Source: Alphaproteobacteria bacterium | GTDB taxonomy: Bacteria > Pseudomonadota > Alphaproteobacteria > CACIAM-22H2 | DNA: 64,000 nucleotides | Assembly: GCA_016793165.1 (NCBI GenBank) | Contig: JAEULA010000052.1 | Span: forward strand, 44,405-108,404 | Direction of reading: 5' to 3' | Part shown: in pieces, positions 51,372 through 59,904 of the stretch | Layout of the letters: every line of letters starts with the position of its first letter | How positions within the stretch are numbered: the stretch's first letter is position 1 | The notes under the pieces: generated by a model | Told to the model about the DNA's origin: nothing | The model's input: the letters and a program-made list of their open reading frames with translations, nothing else | Database searches by the model: none | Program-made: the position numbers and the translations under genes

Positions 51372-52454
51372 ATGCGCGCGCAGCGGAGATTTCGCGGCGG
51401 GCGTCTCGTTGCGGGGATGGCCGTCGCTCTGCCGGCACTCGCTTGCATCGCCGTGCTGGTCGCGTGGTCGGGCATCTACAACGTTGCAGCGAGCCGGGGG
51501 CACTTCGCGGTGGTCGAATGGTTCCTGGCCTTCGGCATGCGCCACTCCGTGGCGACTCACGCCGTCGGCATCTCCGTGCCGAGACTCGACGATGCAGCGC
51601 TGGTGCAGCTTGGGGCGGCACATTTCGATCGCGGCTGCGCCGAATGCCATGGCAGCCCGGCCTCGCCGGCCGATCCGATCGCACAGCAGATGTTGCCGCC
51701 GCCTCCCGGCCTCGCGAAGTCAGGGTCTCGATGGACGGAGGCGGAGCTGTTCTGGATCGTGCGCAACGGCATCAAGTACACGGGCATGCCCGCCTGGCCG
51801 GCGATCGAGCGCGCCGACGAGGTTTGGGCCGTGGTGGCGTTCTTGCACGTGATGCCGCGCCTCGGTCGCGACGGGTATGCGGCGATCGCCCGCCGACGCG
51901 TGGCCGGGACACCGACGGCGGCAGAGGGCTGTGCGGCGTGCCACGGCGGCGGCGACGAGCCGCCTCGGTCGTCGCTGGTGCCGACGTTGCACGCGCAGCC
52001 GTCGAAATTCCTGGCGACGGCCCTGCAGGATTTCGCGGCCGGCCGACGTCGCAGCGGCATCATGCAACCGGTCGCGGCCGGGCTTTCGCTCGAAGCGATC
52101 GATGGCGTCGCGACGTACTACTCGGGGCTCGCCCGACCCGGCAGGCGGCCGTCGGGCGTCGCGACTGCAAGGGCCGCGAACGGACGAAAGCTGGCTTTCG
52201 AAGGGCTCAATGAGAAGGGCGTTCCGCCGTGCCTCGCTTGTCATGGCGAACAGGCGCTGCCCGACTATCCGCGCCTCGCCGGCCAGCCTGCGCGTTACCT
52301 GGCGGCTCGGCTCCAACGCTGGCAGCAGGACGTGCCCGCGCGCTCACCCGGCGAGGCGCTGATGGCGCCGCTTGCGCGCCGGCTCGACGCGACAGAAATC
52401 GACGACGTCGCAGGTTACTTCGAAGGACTTGCGGGCAGCGGTTCGCAGCCATGA
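51372..52454 (+). CDS. Membrane-anchored cytochrome c with three haem motifs
   Basis: 360 residues, ATG 51372. One N-terminal helix (VAGMAVALPALACIAVLVAW) anchors it. Three CxxCH sites: CAECH (residue ~89), CAACH (~187) and CLACH (~287), each followed by a class I cytochrome c domain with a distal Met (GMPAW, GIMQPVA, MAPLARRL). Likely carries electrons from the bc1 complex or other donors to the oxidase. Its stop overlaps the coxB start (ATGA). Confidence 0.9.
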   Translation: MRAQRRFRGGRLVAGMAVALPALACIAVLVAWSGIYNVAASRGHFAVVEWFLAFGMRHSVATHAVGISVPRLDDAALVQLGAAHFDRGCAECHGSPASPADPIAQQMLPPPPGLAKSGSRWTEAELFWIVRNGIKYTGMPAWPAIERADEVWAVVAFLHVMPRLGRDGYAAIARRRVAGTPTAAEGCAACHGGGDEPPRSSLVPTLHAQPSKFLATALQDFAAGRRRSGIMQPVAAGLSLEAIDGVATYYSGLARPGRRPSGVATARAANGRKLAFEGLNEKGVPPCLACHGEQALPDYPRLAGQPARYLAARLQRWQQDVPARSPGEALMAPLARRLDATEIDDVAGYFEGLAGSGSQP

Positions 52455-53440
52455 GACGTACCGGGATGACGCCCATTGCAGGCATCGTTGCAATCGTCCT
52501 CTGCGGTTGCCGCGAGCTGCAATCCGTGCTCGCGCCGCAGGGACCGCAAGCGCGACAGATCGCGGAGCTGAGCTGGATCCTGTTCGGCGCCGCCGCCGTG
52601 ATCCTGCTGCTGGTCGCGATCCTCGTCTTCCTGGCGACCGTTGGACCCGACGCGGCGCGAGTGCGCCTTGCGCGTTCGAGCAGCGTGGTCGTCTGCGGGC
52701 TCGCAATGCCCCTCGTGGTGCTCGGCGCAGCGCTGGCATACGGCTTGTGGCTGACGCGGTCGGTTGCGTCAACGAGCGGCGACGATGCGGTCCGCATCGA
52801 GGTGACCGGCGAGCAATGGTGGTGGCGGATCGCCTATCCCATGCCGGGGGGCGGCGACGTCGCGAGCGCCAACGAGATCCGCATTCCGCTGGGTCGGCCG
52901 GTCGACCTCACGCTGCGTTCCGCCGACGTCATTCACAGTTTCTGGGTCCCAAACCTTGCCGGCAAGGTCGACATGATTCCCGGGCGGACGACGCGGATGC
53001 GCGTCGTCGCCGATCGCGTCGGCGTGTTCCGCGGCCAATGCGCCGAGTTTTGCGGTGGCCCGCACGGGTTGATGGCGTTCGAGGTCGTGGCGTTGCCGCC
53101 CGACGAGTTCGACGACTGGCTGCTTGCGCAAGCCGCCGACGCGCGCGAGCCCAGTTCGCCGGCCGGCTGGCGCGGCAAGCACGTATTCCTCGCCGCGGGT
53201 TGCGGCGGATGCCACGCCATGCGTGGCACGGCCGCCGTCGGTGCGATCGGCCCCGATCTCACACATCTGGCATCCCGCCGCCGAATCGGCGCGGGCACCC
53301 TGGCCGCGAGTCCGGCCGATCTCGTCCGCTTCATCACCGACAGTCAGCACGCCAAGCCGGGCAATCGGATGCCGCCCTTTCAAGTCCTGGAGGGCGATGC
53401 GGCCCGGGCCATCGTCACCTATCTGATCGAGGCGCACTGA
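52451..53440 (+). CDS. coxB: Cytochrome c oxidase subunit II with fused haem c domain
   Basis: 329 residues, ATG 52451 overlapping the upstream stop. Lipoprotein-like signal (IVAIVLCGC), two helices, then the CuA domain: VTGEQWWWRIAYP, DVIHSFWVPNLAGKVDMIPGR and the CuA ligands GQCAEFCGGPHGLM. A C-terminal class I cytochrome c follows with CGGCH (residue ~250) and distal Met in NRMPPF. This is the caa3-type subunit II. Confidence 0.95.
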   Translation: MRRTGMTPIAGIVAIVLCGCRELQSVLAPQGPQARQIAELSWILFGAAAVILLLVAILVFLATVGPDAARVRLARSSSVVVCGLAMPLVVLGAALAYGLWLTRSVASTSGDDAVRIEVTGEQWWWRIAYPMPGGGDVASANEIRIPLGRPVDLTLRSADVIHSFWVPNLAGKVDMIPGRTTRMRVVADRVGVFRGQCAEFCGGPHGLMAFEVVALPPDEFDDWLLAQAADAREPSSPAGWRGKHVFLAAGCGGCHAMRGTAAVGAIGPDLTHLASRRRIGAGTLAASPADLVRFITDSQHAKPGNRMPPFQVLEGDAARAIVTYLIEAH

Positions 53441-53444
53441 GCGG

Positions 53445-56006
53445 ATGCCCGAGCGTGCCCCATCGACCGGCCCGACCGCCGAGGCCGTCAGCGAGCTCCC
53501 GAACCCGGCCCCGCGGCCTCCGGGCGAACTCGAGCAGCTGGAGCGCATCTGGGCCGTGCCGCGCGGCTGGCGGCTCCTGAGCGCCGTCAACAACACGGTC
53601 ATCGGCTATTTCTATATCGCCGCGGCGCTTCTCTTCTTCCTTCTCGCCGGCGTGCTCGCACTCCTGATGCGGCTCCAGCTTGCGGTTCCGGGCAACGACT
53701 TCCTGGGCCCGGAGACCTACAACCAGATCTTCACCATGCACGGCACGGTGATGATGTTCCTCTTCGCCGTGCCGGCCGTGGAGGCGATCGGCATCCTGCT
53801 GCTGCCGCAGATGCTCGGCGCGCGCGATCTGCCGTTTCCACGGCTGGGAGCGTTCGCGTTCTGGGCGTATCTCATCGGCGGCCTGATGTTCTTCGCGACG
53901 TTGTTCGTCGGCCTTTCGCCGTCGAGCGGGTGGTTCATGTATCCGCCGCTCTCGAGCATCAAGTACGCTCCGGGGCTCGGCGCCGACTTCTGGCTGCTCG
54001 GCATCGGCTTCATCGAGATCTCGGCGATCGCCGGCGCCATCGAGATCATCGTCGGCGTGCTGCGCACGCGCGCGCCGGGAATGTCGCTCGCGCGGATGCC
54101 GATCCTGGCGTGGACGTTGCTGATCCTCGCGGTGATGATCGTGTTCGCGTTCCCTGCCGTGATCCTGGCGACGATCATGCTCGAGTTCGAACGCGCCTTC
54201 GGCTGGCCGTTCTTCATTGCCGAGCGCGGCGGCGATCCGCTCATGTGGCAGCACCTGTTCTGGTTCTTCGGCCACCCCGAGGTCTACATCATCTTCCTGC
54301 CTGCGGCGGGCATGGTCTCGATGATCGTGTCGACGATGGCTCGCGCGCCACTGATCGCGCACGACCTCGTCGTGATCGCCCTGATTGCGACGGGGTTCGT
54401 CAGCTTCGGGCTTTGGGTGCACCACATGTTCACCACGGGCATTCCATCGCTGTCGCTCGCCCTGTTCTCGGCGACCAGCCTGGCCGTGGCGCTGCCGAGC
54501 GGCATCCAGATCTTCGCCTGGATCGCGACGCTGGCAGCGGGCCGCGCGCGCTTCGCAACGCCGACGTTGTTCATCCTCGGCTTCCTGCTCATCTTCACGC
54601 TCGGTGGATTGACCGGCGTGATGGTGGCGCTGGTGCCGTTCGACTGGCAGGTCCACGACACGTACTTTGTCGTGGCGCATCTCCACTACGTCCTGATCGG
54701 CGGCATGGTGTTTCCGCTGTTCGCGTCGCTGTACTACTGGGCGCCCGCATTCAGCCGACGGCCACTGTCCGAGCGGCTGGGAAAATGGACATTCTGGCTG
54801 ATGTTCATCGGGACCAACGTCGCATTCTTTCCGATGCATCTGCTCGGCCTGTGGGGCATGCCGCGTCGCGTCCACACCTATCTCGCGGAAATGGCGTGGC
54901 AGCCGTTCAACATGACTTCCACGATCGGCGCCTTCATCCTTGCCGGCGGCATAGCGACCTTCCTGTTCGATCTCGCCCGGAACCTTCGCCCGACCTTGTC
55001 GCGCCCCGCCGGCAATGTCTGGCGCGCCGGCACTCTCGAGTGGATCGAGAACGGGTCCTACGGCGCGCGCAGCATTCCTCATGTGACGGCTCGGGATCCG
55101 CTTTGGCGGCAGGCCGGGCTCGAGCGCGCGGTGGTAGAGGGGCGGTTCTATCTTCCGGATGCGCAAACCGGCGGCCGAGAGACCCTGGTCACGTCACCGA
55201 TCGAAGCGATGCCGGAGTTCGTGCTGCGGCTGCCCGGACCGGGCTGGACCCCGCTGCTCGCCGCCGCGTTCACCACGGCCTTCTTCATGCTGCTCACCGT
55301 GAAGCAGGTGACGCTCGGCGTCGGCTGCGGTGCGCTCGCGGTCGCGATCATCCTGGTGTGGATGTGGGACAGCGATCCCGCGCCGGTTCCGGCCGTGGCA
55401 ATCGGCGCCGGCATTCGAGTGCCGGCGCAGGCGACCGGACCGGCGTCGCACTCGTGGTGGGCGATGGTGGTGCTCATCCTTGTCGCCGCGTCGCTCTACC
55501 TCTCCTTCGTCTTTTCCTACTTGTATCTGTGGACCGTCGCTCCCGGGACGTGGCCGGTCGCGATGGACCCGCGCCTGGCCGATACGCGATGGGGATGGGC
55601 TTCGGCGGCGCTGCTCGGGGCAGGCGCGCTCGCGCTCGGCATGGCGTCCGTGGCCCTAGCCGCACCCCGCCCTCGCCACGTCCTGCTCGGCATCTCGATC
55701 GCGCTCGCGGTCGTGGCATTGGCGGCCTCGCTCGCCGCGGAGATCGCCGGACATCTCCATGCGGGTCTGCGCCCGAGCGCGGCGGGTCATGACGCCATGG
55801 TCTTTCTCGGGATCGCGCTGCAAGGCCAGCTTGTCGCGGCGCTGGTTGTGATGGGACTGTTCGTTCTTGCGCGACTGGCGACGGGCCGGCTCGATGCGGC
55901 GCGACGCGCAACGTTCGACAGCCTGTCGTTGCTGATGCGATATGCGCTGGGGCAGGGCGCCTTTGGACTGTTGCTGCTCCATGGTTTTCCGCGCGTCGTC
56001 GGCTGA
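53445..56006 (+). CDS. Fused cytochrome c oxidase subunits I and III
   Basis: 853 residues. Subunit I (1 to ~600) has the haem a/a3 and CuB ligands: FTMHGTVMMFLFAVPAVEAIG (haem a His), WQHLFWFFGHPEVYIIFLP (CuB His and Tyr-linked motif), WVHHMFTTGI (CuB His pair), VHDTYFVVAHLHYVLIGG (haem ligands). After a linker the C-terminal ~230 residues are a subunit III-like helical domain (WWAMVVLILVAASLYLSFVFSYLYLWTV). Terminal oxidase, proton-pumping. Both domains in one chain is a known caa3 variant. Confidence 0.93.
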   Translation: MPERAPSTGPTAEAVSELPNPAPRPPGELEQLERIWAVPRGWRLLSAVNNTVIGYFYIAAALLFFLLAGVLALLMRLQLAVPGNDFLGPETYNQIFTMHGTVMMFLFAVPAVEAIGILLLPQMLGARDLPFPRLGAFAFWAYLIGGLMFFATLFVGLSPSSGWFMYPPLSSIKYAPGLGADFWLLGIGFIEISAIAGAIEIIVGVLRTRAPGMSLARMPILAWTLLILAVMIVFAFPAVILATIMLEFERAFGWPFFIAERGGDPLMWQHLFWFFGHPEVYIIFLPAAGMVSMIVSTMARAPLIAHDLVVIALIATGFVSFGLWVHHMFTTGIPSLSLALFSATSLAVALPSGIQIFAWIATLAAGRARFATPTLFILGFLLIFTLGGLTGVMVALVPFDWQVHDTYFVVAHLHYVLIGGMVFPLFASLYYWAPAFSRRPLSERLGKWTFWLMFIGTNVAFFPMHLLGLWGMPRRVHTYLAEMAWQPFNMTSTIGAFILAGGIATFLFDLARNLRPTLSRPAGNVWRAGTLEWIENGSYGARSIPHVTARDPLWRQAGLERAVVEGRFYLPDAQTGGRETLVTSPIEAMPEFVLRLPGPGWTPLLAAAFTTAFFMLLTVKQVTLGVGCGALAVAIILVWMWDSDPAPVPAVAIGAGIRVPAQATGPASHSWWAMVVLILVAASLYLSFVFSYLYLWTVAPGTWPVAMDPRLADTRWGWASAALLGAGALALGMASVALAAPRPRHVLLGISIALAVVALAASLAAEIAGHLHAGLRPSAAGHDAMVFLGIALQGQLVAALVVMGLFVLARLATGRLDAARRATFDSLSLLMRYALGQGAFGLLLLHGFPRVVG

Positions 56007-56511
56007 GCGCCGCTGCCGCAGCCGCGAGAGGGGGCTGTCCGCGTCGGGGGCGTCGACGAGCGCACGCGATGTCGGATCGGTCGATCAGCGCCGTGATGGA
56101 GCGTTGACGACGCTCGCCAGCGGATCATCGCGACGAATGCGAAGCACGGGCCCGAGCACGTTGCATGCGCGAGCGCGCCAATCGACCATGACCTCGGCGT
56201 CTCGCGGACCGGTCGAAGTCCGAGCCGACGATCCGGAAGAATCAGGAATGAACATCAACTCCTTAGTGGCTGCTCGGCCGGACTGCGGATCTTCGGATTA
56301 GGGGCTTCGAACCCCTGCTGCCGCGCTATCCTTTCCCCGAGCTTCACGGCTCACGTCGATCGCCTCGTCGCAGACACGTGGTTGCCCGCGAGCCGGCGGC
56401 GATCATGCGGTCTATGGCCGCACCCAACTTCGTTGCTCGCACTGCGGCGGGGAAGCGACCAACATGAGTTCGATCAGGGGCGAAGACGCCTCGCGGCAAG
56501 GGGAGCGCACC
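56007..56511. other. 500-bp intergenic stretch with tRNA-like fragment
   Basis: No supported gene. Contains the tRNA-Arg-like fragment at 56281-56328. A frame from ATG 56464 is in frame with the response regulator but the better start is 56512. Confidence 0.4.
56281..56328 (+). pseudogene. tRNA-Arg 3'-half-like fragment (possible attachment site)
   Basis: 48 nt aligning to positions 10038-10084 of the tRNA-Arg(ACG), 39 of 48 columns identical with one gap. It covers the anticodon loop to near the CCA end (T-arm AGGGG/CCCCT, CCGCGC end), but no 5' half can be folded. Either a decayed tRNA-Arg gene or a copy left by an element that inserted in the tRNA at 10 kb. Confidence 0.5.
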
Positions 56512-56895
56512 ATGCAGCGTGTGATCGTCATCGAGGACGAGGTCGGGGTCCGCGAGGACGTGACCGATGCGCTCAAGGAGGCGGGCTACGCGGTCACGAC
56601 CGCGAGCAATGGTCGTGACGGTCTCGCGGCGATCCTGGCCGACCCGCCCGACCTGGTGATCTGCGATCGGATGATGCCGGTGATGTCCGGGGACGACGTT
56701 CTTGCCGCGATGCGTCGCGAGCGCCCGGACTTCGCCAAGCTGCCGTTCATATTCCTGACCGCGTTGACAGATGCCCGGGACCGGTACGGGGTCGGCGACC
56801 TTTCTCCCACGATCTATCTCGGCAAGCCGATCGACCATCGCGACCTGCTGCGGCTGGTGCGCGACATCCTCGCCGTGATGCCGGCACGAAGCTGA
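56512..56895 (+). CDS. Single-domain response regulator
   Basis: 127 residues from ATG 56512 with GGAGCG; ATG 56464 adds 16 unconvincing residues. Receiver domain only: VIVIEDEVGVREDV (acidic pocket), phosphoacceptor Asp in DLVICDRMMPVMSGDD, Thr in PFIFLTALTD, Lys in YLGKPID. CheY-like output by protein contact. It has the ordinary FLTA motif rather than the FAT-GUY form of stress-response SdrG regulators. No kinase adjacent. Confidence 0.9.
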   Translation: MQRVIVIEDEVGVREDVTDALKEAGYAVTTASNGRDGLAAILADPPDLVICDRMMPVMSGDDVLAAMRRERPDFAKLPFIFLTALTDARDRYGVGDLSPTIYLGKPIDHRDLLRLVRDILAVMPARS

Positions 56896-56998
56896 GCCCT
56901 GGCCCCGGCGCGTGCCGCCGGCCGGCTGCGGGCCTTCCCCTCCCGGTGGTTCGTGCTGCTACGATGACGGCTTTCATCGCCGCCGAGGGGCCGTTCGC

Positions 56999-58480
56999 AT
57001 GACCAAGAAGATCTTCACCGCGTGCCTGGGGACCGAGACCAACTCGTTCTCGCCGATTCCCACGGGCATGGACCTCTACCGGCGCACGATGCTGGTGCGT
57101 GGCGGCGCGCATGGCGAGAAGCCCAACGTGTTCGCCCTGCCCCTGATCGTCTGGAAGCGACGGGCCCAGGCGCTCGGGTGGCAGGTGGTCGAAGGGCTGG
57201 CGGCCTTCGCCATGCCGGCCGGCGATACCACCCGATCCGCCTACGAGGCGCTGCGCGACGAGATCCTGGCCGACCTGCGCGCGGCCCTGCCCGTGGACGG
57301 CGTGATGATCAACCTGCACGGCGCGATGATCGCCGATGGATATCCGGACGCCGAAGGCGACCTGCTCGCCCACGTCAGGAGGATCGTCGGGCCCGCGGTG
57401 CCGGTCGGGGCCGAGCTCGATCTGCATTGCCATCTCACGGAGCTCAAGGTCGCGTCGGTCGACGCGATGGTGATCTTCAAGGAATACCCGCATGTCGACG
57501 TGACGGACCGCGCCGAGGAGCTGTTCACGATCATGGAGAAGCATCTCACCGGCCGGGCCCGGCCGGTGATGGCGATGCACGACTGCCGGATGATCGGGAT
57601 CTATCCGACGACGCGCGAGCCGCTGCGCGGATTCGTCGACCGCATGACGGCCCTCGAGGGCAAGGACGGCATCCTGTCGGTCTCGCTCGGCCACGGTTTC
57701 CCCTGGGGCGACACGCCCGAGGTCGGCACCCGCGTGCTGGTCGTCGCCGACGGCGACGGCCCGAAGGCCCAGGCGCTCGCCGATCGTCTCGGTCGCGAGA
57801 TCTGGGCGATGCGCGAGGCGATCATGCCGCCGTTCAAGACGATCGACGACGTCGTCGGTCGTGTCGCGGGGCACAACGGCGAGAAGCCGCTCGTGCTCGC
57901 CGACACCGCCGACAATCCCGGCATCGGCGCGGCCGGGGACTCCACGTTCATGCTCCGCCGCTTCATCGAGCGGAAGGTCGGCGGCGTCGCGATCGCGCCG
58001 TTCTGGGATCCGCAGGCGACACTGTCGGCCTTCGAGGGCGGCATCGGCGCGCGGCTCAGGCTGCGCATCGGCGGCAAGCTCGGCCCGGCCTCCGGCGACC
58101 CGGTCGACGCCACGGTGACGGTCAAGGGGCTGGTGCGCGACGCCTACCAGCCTTTCGGCAAGGCGATGACGCCGATGGGCAACATGGCGTGGGTGCGCAT
58201 CGGCGAGACCGATGCCGAGGCCATCGACATCGTGGTGAACGACTACCGCACCCAGGCCTTCGCGCCGGAGTGCTTCACCGCGGCAGGGCTCGACGTCGCG
58301 CGATGCCGCGGCCTGATCGTGAAGTCGACGCAGCATTTCCATGCCGGGTTCCTGCCGGTCGCCGACGACATCCTCTACGTCTCGGCGCCCGGGACGGGAT
58401 CCATGGACATGCGCCAGCTGCCGTACACGCGCGTCGCGCGCCAGGTCTGGCCGCGCGTCGCCGATCCGCACGGGGCGTAG
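56999..58480 (+). CDS. M81 family (MlrC-like) metallopeptidase
   Basis: 493 residues, ATG 56999. M81 N-terminal domain with TACLGTETNSFSPIPTG, MINLHGAMIADGYPDAEGD, GAELDLHCHLT (zinc ligands in the D-L-H motif) and C-terminal MlrC_C domain with DTADNPGIGAAGDSTFMLRRF, and the KSTQHFHAGF motif (His-x-His-like) near residue 445. MlrC finishes microcystin peptide degradation in Sphingomonas; most members act on unknown peptides or amides. Followed 4 nt later by the DUF3303 gene. Confidence 0.93.
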   Translation: MTKKIFTACLGTETNSFSPIPTGMDLYRRTMLVRGGAHGEKPNVFALPLIVWKRRAQALGWQVVEGLAAFAMPAGDTTRSAYEALRDEILADLRAALPVDGVMINLHGAMIADGYPDAEGDLLAHVRRIVGPAVPVGAELDLHCHLTELKVASVDAMVIFKEYPHVDVTDRAEELFTIMEKHLTGRARPVMAMHDCRMIGIYPTTREPLRGFVDRMTALEGKDGILSVSLGHGFPWGDTPEVGTRVLVVADGDGPKAQALADRLGREIWAMREAIMPPFKTIDDVVGRVAGHNGEKPLVLADTADNPGIGAAGDSTFMLRRFIERKVGGVAIAPFWDPQATLSAFEGGIGARLRLRIGGKLGPASGDPVDATVTVKGLVRDAYQPFGKAMTPMGNMAWVRIGETDAEAIDIVVNDYRTQAFAPECFTAAGLDVARCRGLIVKSTQHFHAGFLPVADDILYVSAPGTGSMDMRQLPYTRVARQVWPRVADPHGA

Positions 58481-58484
58481 CGCC

Positions 58485-58757
58485 GTGCTGTTCATGGTGA
58501 TCGAGCGCTTCCGCGACCAGGACGCGCAAGCGGTGTACCGGCGATTCCGCGACCACGGCCGCGGCACGCCCGACGGGTTGCGCTTCGTCGGCAGCTGGGT
58601 CGAGGCGAATTTCGACCGCTGCTTCCAGCTGATGGAATGCGACGACGTCCGGCTGCTGCAGCAATGGGTGCTGCATTGGCGCGAACTCGTGACGTTCGAG
58701 ATCGTGCCGGTGGTGCCCGGCAGCGACGCCTACGAGGTCGTCAAGCCGACCTTGTAG
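58485..58757 (+). CDS. DUF3303 domain protein
   Basis: 90 residues from GTG 58485 (ATG 58494 possible). Starts LFMVIERFRDQDAQAVYRRF, then GLRFVGSWVEANFDRCFQLMECDD and LLQQWVLHWRELVTFEIVPV, matching DUF3303, a ferredoxin-like small fold. Cotranscribed with the upstream M81 peptidase. Function unknown. Confidence 0.88.
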   Translation: MLFMVIERFRDQDAQAVYRRFRDHGRGTPDGLRFVGSWVEANFDRCFQLMECDDVRLLQQWVLHWRELVTFEIVPVVPGSDAYEVVKPTL

Positions 58758-58772
58758 CGGCGCCGCCGCACC

Positions 58773-59888
58773 TCACCAGCCGTTGACGCGATCCCAGGTC
58801 GCCACGACGACGTCGTCGCCGTCGACCACGTGGTAGCGGTCGTACATGGCGGCGGTCATGCAGACATGGTTGGGCGCTATGCGCAGTCGCGTGCCGACCG
58901 CGAGCCGCTCGAGCGGCAGCGGGGTCGGCGCACCGACCACGCCGTGCTCCTGGTTCGCGCGTTCGACGACGGCCTCGCCGAGCGTCGGCCGTCCGAGCAC
59001 GTCCAGCACCAGGCCGAAGCCGTAGTCGCGCGGCGCGGTGGCGGTGCTGCGGTCCTTGGACAGCGCCAGCCCACCGGCATCGACGAGGACGCGGTTCTCG
59101 CCGGCGCGCCGCCCCGTAACGCTGGTGAGCACGCTCACCGCGACATCCTCGATCGCTCCAGACCCGATCTGGACCTGGAACAGGTCCTGGAACATGTAGA
59201 CGCCGGGTCGCGTCTCCGTGACGCCGGCGAGGCCGCGGGCGTGCAGCGCCGTCGGCGTCGAGCCGACCGAGACGATCGGCGTCGCGAGCCCGACCGCGCG
59301 CAACCGCTCGGCCGCCCGCACCGCGACCTGGCGCTCGGTCTCGGCGAGCGCCGCGACCTCGGCGATCGACTTGCAGCCGTAGGAATGGCCCGCATGGGTC
59401 ATGACCCCGGCGCAGTGCGCGCCCAGCGCGCGGCCCACCGCCAGCAGGATGTCGCTGTCGACAGGCATGCCTGCGCGGTGCTCGCCGCAATCCACCTCGA
59501 CGAGCGCGCGGAGCCCGCCGGGATGGGCGGCGACCGCCGCCGCGGCCTCGGGATCGTCGGTGACGAGGACGAGGTCGACGCCGGCCGCGCGCAGCGCCGC
59601 GGCCCGATCGAGCTTCGCCGGGACGATCCCGACGGCGTAGAGGATGTCGCGGAACCCGTGGCGCGCGAAGTACTCGGCCTCCGCGAGGGTCGAGACGGTG
59701 ATTGCGCCGGCCTGTCCGCGGGTCGCGAGCTTCGCGACCTCGGCGCTCTTGGCCGTCTTCAGGTGCGGCCGCAACGCGACGCCGTTGCGCGCGACGGCGC
59801 GCGCCATCGCGTCGAGATTGCGCTGCAGCTTGCCGCGCTCGAGGACGAGGCAGGGCGTCGGCAGGTCGGCGAGTCGAAGGAGTGCCAT
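58773..59888 (-). CDS. PLP-dependent D-threonine aldolase / D-serine dehydratase-like enzyme
   Basis: 371 residues. Alanine-racemase-like N-terminal barrel with TPCLVLERGKLQRNLDAMA and the PLP lysine in ALRPHLKTAKS. C-terminal metal site PNHVCMT (His-x-Cys) and the conserved TETRPGVYMFQDLFQ and DAGGLALSKDRS motifs define the DSD1/low-specificity D-threonine aldolase group. Cleaves or deaminates beta-hydroxy D-amino acids. It follows the second M81 gene by 16 nt, so the two act together, possibly on D-amino-acid peptides. Confidence 0.9.
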   Translation of the reverse strand: MALLRLADLPTPCLVLERGKLQRNLDAMARAVARNGVALRPHLKTAKSAEVAKLATRGQAGAITVSTLAEAEYFARHGFRDILYAVGIVPAKLDRAAALRAAGVDLVLVTDDPEAAAAVAAHPGGLRALVEVDCGEHRAGMPVDSDILLAVGRALGAHCAGVMTHAGHSYGCKSIAEVAALAETERQVAVRAAERLRAVGLATPIVSVGSTPTALHARGLAGVTETRPGVYMFQDLFQVQIGSGAIEDVAVSVLTSVTGRRAGENRVLVDAGGLALSKDRSTATAPRDYGFGLVLDVLGRPTLGEAVVERANQEHGVVGAPTPLPLERLAVGTRLRIAPNHVCMTAAMYDRYHVVDGDDVVVATWDRVNGW

Positions 59889-59904
59889 GGCGTCGGTGCC
59901 CTCG

